Shown here piece by piece: positions 11,932 through 23,463 of a stretch of DNA of 64,000 bases. Both the position numbers and the translations under genes were made by a program. The stretch covers positions 38,790,420 to 38,854,419 of the forward strand of contig LS997566.1 of NCBI GenBank assembly GCA_000469685.2, given 5' to 3'. Numbering within the stretch: the first letter of the stretch is position 1; each line of letters starts with the position of its first letter. The notes beneath the pieces were generated by a model that saw only the letters and a list, made by a program, of their open reading frames with translations, did not search any database and was not told where the DNA came from. The stretch is from Haemonchus contortus (lineage: Eukaryota > Nematoda > Chromadorea > Rhabditida > Trichostrongylidae).

Positions 11932-12867
11932 ATCATTGCTTGACTGGCTTCTCCATACCTACTATCACCTGCTTACTACCATTAATGGCATGGCGCGGAA
12001 GATGCAGCAGGCTAAATGAAACGTGAATGTGGGTCTGATTAATGTGGATAATTATCTAAAAGAAAAAAGAAGCAAGGAAACCTGCTTAAAAAGGCGTCTA
12101 ATGGTATCGGCAAAATTAATTCTAGAACCATCCAGACCTCAAGAATTTGGCACCTTAACATTTGCCACGCTAGGGTGACCTAGTTTCGGAGCTGCTCCAG
12201 TGACGGCATCTCCTGACCTAGTAACGGCAAACGTCAGAGCTACGAGAGTTTGAACTACTGCTAATCTCCATTCCTGTAATCTTGAAGCCCTCTTAATCCA
12301 ATCTCTTCACTTATCGCTTTCCCTCCCCGGTAGCAGTGTTGTCTGACGCCAATTGCCAGAACAGCTCTTCTCTACATGTAGGAGGTGTGCCAGAGACTGT
12401 GGTCTGATTCCATTTGTTAATGACTCATACCTATCACCTGCACACTCTTCTCTTTGAATCGGATCGAGTCCTTTTTTGCCGATTCCTTGATGATTCACAG
12501 CCATTTGTTTCTTCTTTGAAATTTCCTTATTTAATCGAATCTTTCACACTTGAGAAAATCGATTTTCATCAAAGTTTCAGTCCCTAATTCTCGATATTGA
12601 TCGTTTTTATCGATTCGAAGCTACTGGCTTACTTTATTAACTGTTGTAGGCTTATAGCTATCACGTGTGGTCCACCATAGTCAATTAAAGACCACCTTTC
12701 AGGCGCCAAATTCTAGGATTTGATCTGATGTTACCATATTTTGACCAGGTATTTGACCACGTCAACTACTATATAAACCTGCCTTTTCACTAGTTATCAT
12801 TGCTGTCCAATTCGTCTGCATCGGTGAATTGCCTCCGTCTGACTGCACATCACTAACCATTATTCAG
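11932..12867. other. 5' flank of gene 1
   Basis: No conserved frame or repeat recognised. Presumably contains the gene 1 promoter. It is unlike the flanks of genes 2 and 3, so the copies need not share regulation. Confidence 0.5.
12860..12867 (+). other. Splice acceptor directly before the gene 1 ATG (trans-splice candidate)
   Basis: 'ttattcag' immediately precedes ATG 12868. Genes 2 and 3 also have an AG directly before their ATG, which fits spliced-leader addition or a 5' non-coding exon. Confidence 0.55.
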
Positions 12868-15800
12868 ATGACGGTGGAATGGACTAAACGGACAGTGTTA
12901 AAATCTGCGTCCATCAGCATACTGCTTATATTATTTTCTGTAGCTGCTTCGATTGACCTCCCTGCTGATGATAGTTCACCTTCTGCACAAGAACTGCGTC
13001 TTCCAAGGATCATAGAACCGTGTAAGTACGAAATTACTTCCTCTCAAATACCCTGAGGACCTCTCGATTCACGGTATTGAACAGTGTGCTTCTACTTACT
13101 TCAGGAATTTGAAACCTCAAACTAAATTTGAACAATGTGTCACTTGCACCAAGTTACCTTCTTTTTCTTCCCTCTAGTACTAATCCTGGTCCTCTCATTC
13201 TATCTGCGGCATCTGCTGCCACCAAGTTACCTCATAATACCAAGTTCTCGCTCACCATCCGACTGGCACGAGGAGATATGGGGCCTATTTTTACCTACAC
13301 TTAAGTTTCAGGACTGTGGTGCGTATCCTTAACAAAACGCAAAGCACAGTGATCAGGCTAGCCAACCCTCGTGGACCCAGGTTAGGGAGGTTGACAAGTT
13401 ATTCACGTCTCCATGACTGCACAGTTCGACTCGACTCAAGGTTTTCAAATTTTTTGTAGGGAGTCATTACAATTGGTTTCTTCCAAGTACACTTTATGCA
13501 AACCTAGAATCCATATCGAGTAGAAGTTTCTCCGAAACTTCCATTTTTACATGATTGAGATGCTCTTCTCCTAATAAAAGCGGTGTAAGAAAAAGTAAGA
13601 AAGGTAAAGCGGCAGGAGATTGACCGGCCTCCTTCGCGAAAAAAATATTACTATTTTCAGTATTGTATGATCTGAGCATCAAAACTTATCTGCCGAATTA
13701 CGTGAACTTCCCACCCGAGAAGAATCTCACATTTGATGGACAAGTAGGAATCTCCTTGAGGGTGGTTGAACCAACCAAAAGTATTGTACTCAACGCAAAG
13801 AATATCACGGTGATACCGAATAATTGCGAACTGTTTTCGGTGAGTTTTCAATCTTTTTTTTTTCGAAATTGGCTCTTATTAAAACTTTGCGACCGGTGAC
13901 GTTAAAAATAGGTTTGGCTATCCTTATTTCGAGAATTTTTTTTAGTTAAAAAACTTTGTTCCCTCAATGTCTTTCAGATGGAACGTCCGGTCTCTGTTGA
14001 GCCTTTTGAGAACCAAAGTATCGGGCTTAAAATAAAGAATGCGTTAGTAGCAATATTGATCATATATGTAGAGAGAAGTGAAGAAAATCAATGTAAATGT
14101 TGCAGGGCGGCAGAAAACTCGAAATAGAAAGTGTCAAAGTACATGAAAGACTAGAAAAGGTAGAGTTTCTACTGAGAAATCGGCTACAGAAGGATCAAAA
14201 AGTCCTGTTGAAGGTTGGGAATTTTCCAAAACAAGCGTTCTCACCTTACTATTTACTATCTTCTCTTTCAAGTATGTTGCTTATTACGTAACATTAAGAT
14301 AATTTATACGGGTGTCATTAGCAACAGCCTTTTCGGACTTTATCAAGCCACCTATACACATACGGATGGAACCGTCAAGTGAGTTCGATTTGATGTGAGA
14401 AATTACGCCCGGTCTGAGAGAGTACACCCTTATTGCTTCCCCTCGAGGAACTTGATGAAAGCCACAGGAATGCTGATTGTCCGAAAAAATTGGAGATAGT
14501 GCCATTTAAGAAGTGTCGATTGTGTCTTTGTGAACTGAAGAGGAATCAACGGGAGCAACTTCTGCGTTTGCTGGTTCTTTAACATTCAAAAAGTTCATGA
14601 TCAATTACGAGCCCGGACCATGAATTTCTGGGCATAAGAAGCTATTGGGACTTGGCATCTATCTCATCATGAAAGCCCTGTCAAGCTGATTTTGGAGAAA
14701 TGTTCCCTAAGCAGATGCTCTGTCTGATCCGCTTTGAATTCAGGATTGCTGCAGCAACCCAGCATTGCCCGAGTGACGCTCGTCGTTTGGTACCATGCTT
14801 AGATGAACCAAGTTTCAAAGCCAGTTGGACTGTGACTGTCATACATCCAAAAGGGACAAAAGCTGTGTCGAATGGCATCGAAACAAATGGAAAAGGGTTA
14901 GTAAATGCTCGAAATTAAGTGAAAATGGGATGCATTGGTTCATGACGCCTCGCAACCAGAAAGAACAGTAAATTTGCAGTGGAAGCTCCCTATACGTACG
15001 ATACGGTACAGCTCTAGTCTATTTGCCCGCTCTGTTTGATTATTATTTATCTGCTACCAAGTTTTGGCGTGATGTTTTTCAACTGTTGTTTTTTCGCCGC
15101 GTAGGCGATACGAAAAGTCGGAATGATTAGAACCCTGCCCGAGGCCTAACTTTTGCCCATAACTCGTCAACATCCTTGTGAACCATTGAGGTGCTGATAT
15201 ACCATTGAACCCCAACTCGTCAATTTGTTTTTTATTTACCATTTTGTTCACTTGTTTATTATAATTCCAGCATTGTGACTGCGTGACAATCATAACGACT
15301 CTTTATTCGCAGTTTGCTTATTTTTATTATATTTCTTCCTTTCATCCAAAACTCGTTACAGAGAAGTCAGCGGTGACTGGATCATATCGAAATTTGAGAC
15401 AACACCGCGAATGTCTTCCTACTTGTTGGCTGTAGTTGTTTCAGAATTTGATTACATCGAAGGATTCACAAAATCAGGTGTTCGGGTGAGTTTTTTTTTC
15501 ATTACCTTCAATACTTTGAATTGATTGGTCATATTTAGTTCCGAATATGGTCACGACCAGAGGCGAAAAATATGACAGCATATGCAAGGGATGCCGGCAT
15601 AAGATGTTTGGAGTTCTACGAAAATTTCTTCGATATCAAATTTCCTCTTAAAAAACAAGGTTTGAATTGTTTATCTTGTTCTCAAAACAGTTGGAGTAAT
15701 AGAGCATCTGTGAACATATTTTCCAAGCTTCCAATTTTAGATATGGTTGCACTTCCTGATTTCTCTTTTGGCGCCATGGAAAATTGGGGTCTTATCACTT

Positions 15801-18800
15801 ACAGGTGATTTTTACTTAGAAACAGTTTAGCCAGAATTATCTAGTCGCTATGTCAGAGCGAATGAGATAGACACTGCATGGCTGGTAACTTGTAGAATTA
15901 AAAACGATAAGAAAATAGGTCTGCAGCAAATCAGTAGGTGATGGAACCTCTTTCAAGAAGTGGCTTCATTAAGTCTTACTGGGGTGAAGGCTTGAAATGG
16001 TGTTGAAACAGCCGGTAATGCTGCCTTCCCCAAAACTGCACAAATGCTGTCAATAAGCGATTAGAGCACGGAGAATGAAGACGAGCTTTTTTCATAATTC
16101 AGTTATCCGTGGCTTCCAATTAGGCATTCAGTATCCACGAGCATGGTCCGAGGGTTCATATCCAAGTCGATACTCGCTTAGACAAATCGAGATTCCCATC
16201 CCTCCTTAGTCGGCTAATTGGTGCCAGAGTCGTTTGGGAGGATAAAGGCACTGTCCTGTGCATGGGCTGCCCACCGCAAGTCATTATATTAGCCACATGC
16301 TCGCTTCAAACTTCAAACTCAGGGCCAGGGGCTTGATCCTTTACAGTTCAACACATGTGTGAGAAAGATTGTTCTAATCAAATCGATTTAGAGAGAGTAG
16401 TCTGTTGTATGATGATAGATACTACACACCGATCAACAAGCAACTGGTTGCCCTTGTCGTGGCTCATGAGCTTGCCCATCAGGTTTGATTTCTTTACTTG
16501 TAATCTATAAGCGATCAGTACTGGGAGCAGAGGGCTAACATAGAAGGTATCGGAGTTCGACAGCGGTCACTCCTTACCTTTTCGCCCATCGCTCAGAAGT
16601 ATAATAGAAAAGACTTTTCGAACAAGTAAACCAGGCTTCGGTTGAAAGAACCGCATAAGTATTATATTACAATTTGATTATGAAGAGTCAAATCAATCCT
16701 TCTTCTTCGGAAAGCCAGAGGCAAGAAGCCAGTGACGATAACTCTTTTACATCGTCACGCGTAAGATGGACACAGTCTTACCCTTGGTAAAGGTTAGGCT
16801 ATCACTATTACCATCATCTATTATGTACATTGTTTCAGTGGTTTGGCGATTTGGTCACGCTGAAATGGTGGGACGATTTGTGGCTAAACGAAGGCTTTGC
16901 AAGATTTGTTGAATACATTGGAACAGATGAAATTAACAATAAAACCATCAGGATGGTAAGCCATAAATCCCTTTCAACTATGTGACGAAGAGTGACAATA
17001 GATCGTCGGTTTCTTTTCAGGACGACTTTTTCCTACCGAATGCGCTTGTAAAAGCTTTGGATGCTGATGCAGTATCATCAACCCATCCGCTCTCGTTCAG
17101 AGTTGATAAAGCTGCAGAAGTCGTTGAAGCCTTTGATAGAATTACATATGAAAAAGGGGCGTCCGTTTTGAAAATGCTACAGGCTTTAATTGGACAGAAG
17201 AACTACAAGCAAGCTGTTACGGTGAGATCCCATGGTTTTTATTCCCTTATCTTCGTATTTTTGTATAATGTGGTATATGCCTATGAGGGGCATGGTCGAG
17301 CAGTGATTCCGGTCTAAGGTGAGAAGTCTTCGGGCCTTCAAGACGAATGGTGGTCAACAGGCTCTCCCTTTTATCCCCACTTCCCCACTCAATCCGCCTT
17401 TGATGAACCTTTGGTAAACTGTATGCAGCACAAAACCAACAAAGCCTAGTACACTTCAATGCCCGAAATCGGAAAGCAACGCTGTATTTAGAGTTTGTAG
17501 GATAGAAGCTTTCAACTGCAGAACAAAGCTACTACAAAACCGATAGACGAGTTGGTCATCGCATAGCCTTTTCTTACTATAGCACCGATCCGACCATTCT
17601 TGCATGATCTCCTAGGAAGAGGACCAGATTTTCAGCTCAAAAGAGTACTTTTAGCAATACCTGAGGAAATTTTCGTACAGCAACGCCCAAGCTTCTGATC
17701 TTTGGGACGTTTTTGACGAAGTTGTCAAGGACGTCAAAGGTCCAGATGGTAACCTCATGAAAACGACCGAATTCGCATCTCAATGGACTACTCAGGTTAG
17801 TTCTAGGCAGCTAATTCAGAAGTTCTGCAAACAAGGTTTAGGTGTCCTGTGACATTTGGCACGAGATCCAAGGTCAACCATTTGTGGGACTCATTTGAAT
17901 ATATTACAAGGCTTCACAATAGCGAACGGAGAAAACGGGGCCAGCACTTCGAGATCGAACGGTGATATTGAACTAAGTGGAAGGTTCGAAAGCTCTCAAC
18001 ACCGTCTTTTGCCTTTGGGGTCGCAAATGCAAGTTGTTCTTCCGTCTGGAACAGTCATAGTCCAGATTCACGAGTTCGAAGATCTCGAAGAGCACGAGGC
18101 ACTTTCACAGCAAAAGTATCAAGGGGCTATCCAGCAAATGGGAAGTCGTCATTTGAGGTAGCAGCAAGTCTGATGTGAAAATCGAAATCATGCATAGGAA
18201 CTTTGCAAGTACAACTTACAAAAAGGTCCAGCTACTTTTTTAATTGGAATCCTCGAGATTTTTTGCCCCAACTGTTTCAGATGGGATTTCCTCTGGTCAC
18301 TGTGAAAGCTTTCAACGCAACTTCTTTGCAAATAACACAAACTCGGTATAAGACGAACAAAGACGCGCTGGAACCGGAGAAATATCGTCATCCAAAATAC
18401 GGGTCAGCAATAAATTCCTCTTATTTTCCCCGAATTGGAAAGATTTTACAGATTCAAGTGGGATGTTCCTCTGTGGTATCAGGAAGGCGATAACAAAGAT
18501 ATAAAGTTTGCATGGTTGACAAGAGGTAAGAAGTATTTCTCTTTCCTCCATGGTAAGCTCTCATATCCTTTTCTGGGCCACACTATGGCGACCTATGTAT
18601 GTCTTTGAGGGATGAAATCAGGGTAGACATTAGTAAGTCCGGGTGTGGGATCTTATTCGCGAACAATGTGTCGCCTTCGCTACCCTCGCCGTAAGTTTTT
18701 GTGCGCAGTTCAGGAATAATGGTTGATAGGAGACATTTGCCGTGTGCAAACCACAGCTGCGTGCATGCTTGCGACGACGGGAGTTCGGGTACAAGGTCGT

Positions 18801-21800
18801 CCCTAGTGTTTTGAAGTAGCTATGAAATTACTCAGTGCTGAGAGCGTTCAATTTCGATGTAGTGCCTTTTCGTATAACTCATATTCCAGAAAAACCGCTC
18901 TATTTGCACATGACCAAGCCTGACACCTCCATTGTGGTGAATGCGGATCGCCATGGATTTTATCGACAAAACTATGATGCGAACGGTTGGCGAAAGATCA
19001 TCAAACAGCTCAAGAAAAATCATAAGGTATGTAGTGATCAGGAGAGCGTTCAGGGACGTCGCTGCAATAGAACCCAGGACAAATTGTAGCTTGAACACTA
19101 TCCAGGCTAGTTTCTCTGCTAGTTCGAACGTTAGACCGATTTCGCAATGATAAATCTGTCCCGCCAAAGTGGTGAAGTCTGATAACCCAGCGGAGCCCAG
19201 TGAATAGGGAAAGATTTCGATGGTGTTTTGGGCATTGAGGCCTGGATTTCACTGAATTTCGCTAATATTGTTCGACAAGGTGCTCTGTCGACAGCAGCTT
19301 TCTGACGGTACCCAATCCATCCACCCTCCAGGTTTTTTTTCCCTCTATTGTGGAATTATGACCTTTTATAATGCCAGAAAAATCTCAAAGAAATTTTATT
19401 CAGGCATACAGTGCAAGGACGAGAAATGCGATTATAGGCGATGCATTTGCAGCGGCTCGGATTGATGAACTCGAGTACGAAACTGTATTTGAACTGCTTG
19501 AGTACGCCAAGAATGAAGAGGTTTTTTGGATCTCAATTGAATGTTATCAATGAGTCTTCTTTGAATTATATATCGGCTTTTCCAGGAGTATTTGCCATGG
19601 ACAGAGACAATATCTGGTTTTTATGCCATCTTAGACTTCTTTGGAAATGAGCCGGAGTCGACATCGGCTAAAGTGAGCTCATCAGGTTGATATAAATCGT
19701 GGGAAACCCTTGATCAGAATTGAAGTTTTAGGCTTTCATGAAGAATATATTGAAACCGATGTATAAGAAAACCAGTATGAAATATATCGCCGACAACTAC
19801 AAAAACGACTCGCTATTCTTTGAAGTGTACGTCTGAATATAATCAGCTCAACTACTACAACTATCAACTATCAACTTTTTATCGCTATAGAGCGGTGGGA
19901 TTAAATACTGTAACTAGAGAACTGAGCCATCTTTTACGTTTTTTTCTCAATTAAGTCCTTTTCGTCCTTTGAACTCGTCCTTCAGAAGGTGTATCACTTG
20001 CTTCCGCTCGTAATTTAGACTCGTCCTTCAAAGGTGTATCACTTGCCTCCGCACTTGCTTCTATAGTGCAGCTTCGAAGTTCGGGACTACCATATGAAAA
20101 ACCCTTTAACAAAATGCAACCTCAAGCAAGCATTTCTTAATATCAGACTAGTGTCTTGGATTAGGAATGATGAAGAACTGTAGCACTTCTATCATCTGTA
20201 GTCCCGTTGATCATCGATTTGCCCCAGCGGGCGCCAGAATGACGTCCCTGTTCGTCCCTGTCTCGAGTCAGTAGTCCGGTGGGTCGGGGAGAGGGGCAGT
20301 CAGGTGTAACCGATTCGCCGCACGCGGAGTCGCGGACCCTTTGCCTATATTTGCAACTTTGACATTCTTCATAGAGCTCCATCGATATGCGATTATTATT
20401 TCGGGCGTAATTCTTCTGTCAGTTCTTTTGTTACTGTATTTTTTACTTACTGCTGTACTCTGCTACGTTCCTTTCCCGGACCCCTACGATCCTTTTTCTC
20501 TTGCCGCGACGCGACAATTTCGATTTAGCTGCACCACACCCGGTGGATTGCTATTTCACCGTGTGGCAAATGGTTGCACCACGAAAAGCCTAAGTATTTT
20601 ACAACCATCATCTGAACTTATTATACCCCAATACTATTATTTCTAGGAACCTCCAAACATCTATTATCGATGCTTATTGCTTCCTTGGAGCTAGGGAATG
20701 CATCAAAAATTACGCAGATTTATTTGATAAAGAAGTTATGAAGAAATGTAAAGACGGTGACAAAGCAAGCAAATGTGTCAGGTATGAACCCTTTTAATGA
20801 TTCGCTCGACTGAGAACTGGTACTCCAGAGCCCTTTTAGACGGGAACATTTTGGCGTATGAATTAATCACTGAATAATTCAGCATCGCCGCCCCTCTTCG
20901 AGCGAAAGCATACTGCTATGGCGTGAAAGAAGGCGGAGAAGTTGCTTTCGATAAGGTTATTTTGATATTTTTATACAGTATACTTATACATAGATGAGAT
21001 CCAAAGGTAATAGTTGGGTATCGACGAAATCCGGGGAGAGCCTTGAGCTTGGTGTACACATGGAGGCCGAGGCCGAACTCTTAGGTGGGATCCGTGATCA
21101 GATAGGTAACTCGAGGAGGCGAGAAAGAATTTTTACAAAGCATTTGGGTATCAAACATCAATAGGTGCTATCATTTCTCTCCTAACTTGTTTTTTTCCAA
21201 GTTTCTGAATCTGATTTGATTTTTTGCCGTCGTGGAACCATTCATTAAGATTCTAGTACACTACTCCTTTTCCATCCTTATTGCCGATAATAAAGATGGT
21301 CATCCATCGGACGATGGCTAATCAGGCGCCTTTCGGTAGTTTTGGACCAACCTCGGATATTCTTCTTGAGTCCCTGAAGGAAGAGCTCCCCTAGTGGTCG
21401 ACAGAATAGGGAACATTTCGAGCCAATCCATAGCTCGGGCTCCGCTTTTTCACTTCATTCACAAAATTCCAGCTTTGACTAACGATGTAGTCGTACTCAC
21501 TTAAAAATCGAGAAAGAAGCCCCAAGATGATAGGAAATAACTATAATCTTCAGGTAATGAAATTATGGTATGCAGAAAATGTTCAAGTGGAGAAAGACGT
21601 GCTACTCAAAGGATTAGGATGTCACAGAGATATTACAGCATTGAAGAGGTGAGTACGTCTTGTTATGTACCCACTTGTCATCCATGCTTCCAAGCGCGGA
21701 ATAGTCGTCGAGTTGAGTCTTTGAACTAGTCCTTATGTTAGAGGCCCGGTAAAGACACCATAATGGGATCTGCCGCTTATGCAAAAAGTGCTCAGCCCGT

Positions 21801-23463
21801 ACTTACCCATGTGTCAAATTGTGGTCTTCTACTAAGTACAGGAGCAAGATTGATGTTACGTTGCCATTCGGCCAACTCAAAGCCACGAATTCTTCAGATA
21901 AGATAGGTAATACTCTTCCTGAAATCTGCGAAAGTCCAGCACACTGGAGTAGTAGCATGATTCCGTTGACGCCCCGTTTTATTTGGAAAATTTCAGGCTA
22001 CTGCTCCTGGCACTGGATCGAAATTCCTCATTTGTCCGCCTTCAAGATGTGGCTGCTGTTTACGATGCTGTATCAGCGAATCCCATTGGCAAAGAATTCA
22101 TGTTCAACTTCCTCCTAGAGAGATGGGAAGAAATTCTCGAAAGGTTATCCAGCTGATCTTCATTACGTTACGAAAGAAATATTTGCGAGTTTGCTGCCTC
22201 CTGAAAAAGTGCTCTAGGCTTCTCCTAGACCTTTTGATAGAGTTCACAATCTGAAAGTATCCAAAAGTCTGAAGAACTGTTCTTTCCCCGAATCTCGTCG
22301 TAGTGCTAGAGCGATCTCTCTCGTGAAGATGACGGAGACACTTGGTACTTTTCAGCTTGACAGCGGACCACCGAACTGTTGAACGAGTGATCAAAGCGTG
22401 CACTGCAGGTATTCGATTGGAGCAGCAGATAGATCAGGTCAAACTCCATATCGATAACTTGTTTGTCTTTACTTTTAAAGGAATGATAAATGGGCCTCTC
22501 AAACGAGTCATCGGAAGGCGAGACAACTATCCAACAATACGACAACCTTCAAAATCATGGAGACCGGCGAGACGGCTAGCTATGAATCGTAGAGCCTGTG
22601 GGTAAATCGGAACTAACGCTGAGGACGACAAAAGTATTATAATGGGGGAGACGTTGAACCGTGACAGTTTTTAGAGCTGCACGATTATCTTCTCAGCTCT
22701 GGAAAACAAGTTTGTGCTTGCCAGCTCAAGACTGGGGCACTGAATGGGCATTGTCCCTTAATGCTCGAATTCGTTTTCTGGACCAGGCAACTTAAGCTTC
22801 TCGGAGCTCAGTGATAGGGAGGTTTATGCAAAGGAACTGAGCTCATATTTTGGGTTTCAGGGATAGAACAATTATTATAGTTTTTCGTGACAGCACTGTG
22901 GGACTCATTTTAAACATCGAAGTACAAGTATAGCACCCATTTTGGAGAATGAGGGCATTTCGTAGATGGTGCACTTGGCAAGGGCTTCACCCAGAAAGCA
23001 GATGTTCAATAACTTCTTATTTCGAACTTGCCATACTCTTTCAGCAGAGCTAATTAGCGCTAATAAAATTACCTAGTCAAATTTCACGATTGTTGTGCAG
23101 AAGAGAAGACTTGGTTTAGTGTCATGTGTGACACCGCACTAGGATGTATTCGCCCAAACAGCTCTCCTTTCTTTTTCCTTTTTCTTGCATTCTTTGAACC
23201 TTTCTTCATTATAATGAATATGAGGAGGTAGGCTTATGAGTCAATAGATTGATTCCTCGTGAGAGGCAATATCTTCAAGACCATATTTCGTGGCGAATGT
23301 CATTGTTTTTCCTTTCCAGCTGAGAAGCCTTCAGAAAAATGGTGAACATGCTCGAGAATATGGAGCATTCGACGGACAAATCGAACGTGCGGAACATAAA
23401 ATCAACTGGATCAAGAAACATATGCGAAAATTATCGGATTTCTTCGAAAAATCTACTCGATGA
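12868..23463 (+). CDS. M1 zinc aminopeptidase gene 1 (H11 / aminopeptidase N-like), complete
   Basis: Exons: 12868-13021, 13661-13839, 14106-14213, 14299-14378, 14744-14896, 15362-15485, 15539-15659, 15741-15804, 16392-16482, 16839-16955, 17021-17221, 17655-17795, 18281-18402, 18452-18525, 18890-19026, 19404-19520, 19586-19672, 19732-19826, 20647-20781, 20883-20955, 21554-21648, 21997-22143, 22356-22437, 23320-23463. Phases close to 946 residues. The ectopeptidase removes N-terminal residues from peptides. A short cytosolic tail and hydrophobic segment (about 12-30) suggest a type II membrane protein, but the segment is short and could be a signal peptide. Seen: GAMEN 317-321, zinc ligands H353, H357 and E376 with catalytic E354 (HELAHQ...NEGF, 18-residue spacing), Tyr 440, then beta-sandwich and helical C-terminal domains. 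Odd: Phe 316 where genes 2 and 3 have Ala; exon 1 is one 51-codon exon where genes 2 and 3 have two exons; the exon 4 acceptor (cattaag) is weak; the last four exons match gene 0 far better than genes 2 and 3. Confidence 0.94.
16130..16320 (+). mobile_element. tRNA-derived SINE-like repeat, copy 2, in a gene 1 intron
   Basis: Box B-like GGTTCATATCC at about 16153, then a body with 'gggaggataaaggcactgtcctgtgcatgggctgcccaccgcaagtcatta' in broken similarity to copy 1 (7800-7970). It sits in the intron between the GAMEN exon and the HELAHQ exon. Confidence 0.5.
17856..18161 (+). other. Unrecognised 101-codon open frame in a gene 1 intron
   Basis: Open from ATG 17856 to the stop near 18161, within the 485 bp intron between exons 12 and 13. 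The equivalent introns of genes 2 (71 bp or less) and 3 (64 bp) lack it, so it is inserted DNA and not an alternative aminopeptidase exon shared by the family. No domain recognised. Confidence 0.25.
20199..20284 (-). mobile_element. Short RTE-like retrotransposon fragment
   Basis: 'gtcccgttgatcatcgatttgccccagcgggcgccagaatgacgtccctgttcgtccctgtctcgag' resembles the start of the larger reverse-transcriptase remnant at 45775 ('gtcccgttgatcatcgacttcctcgagcaggcgccag'). Read on the minus strand it is the extreme C-terminus of that frame. It lies in the intron between exons 18 and 19 of gene 1. Confidence 0.5.
20285..20545 (+). repeat. Dispersed repeat B, copy 1
   Basis: Similar to 47950-48217 in the same orientation, sharing for example 'cgccgcacgcgg', 'ttcttcatagagctc' and 'gcgacaatttcg'. 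It directly follows the RTE-like fragment. Function unknown. Confidence 0.7.

Noticed and set aside
12829..12867. Upstream in-frame extension of gene 1
   Set aside because: It has no ATG in frame before 12868, and an acceptor directly precedes 12868.
13978..14045. Extra exon of gene 1 beginning ATGGAACGTCCGG after a tttcag
   Set aside because: No donor site at a fitting end, absent from genes 2 and 3, and phases already close without it.
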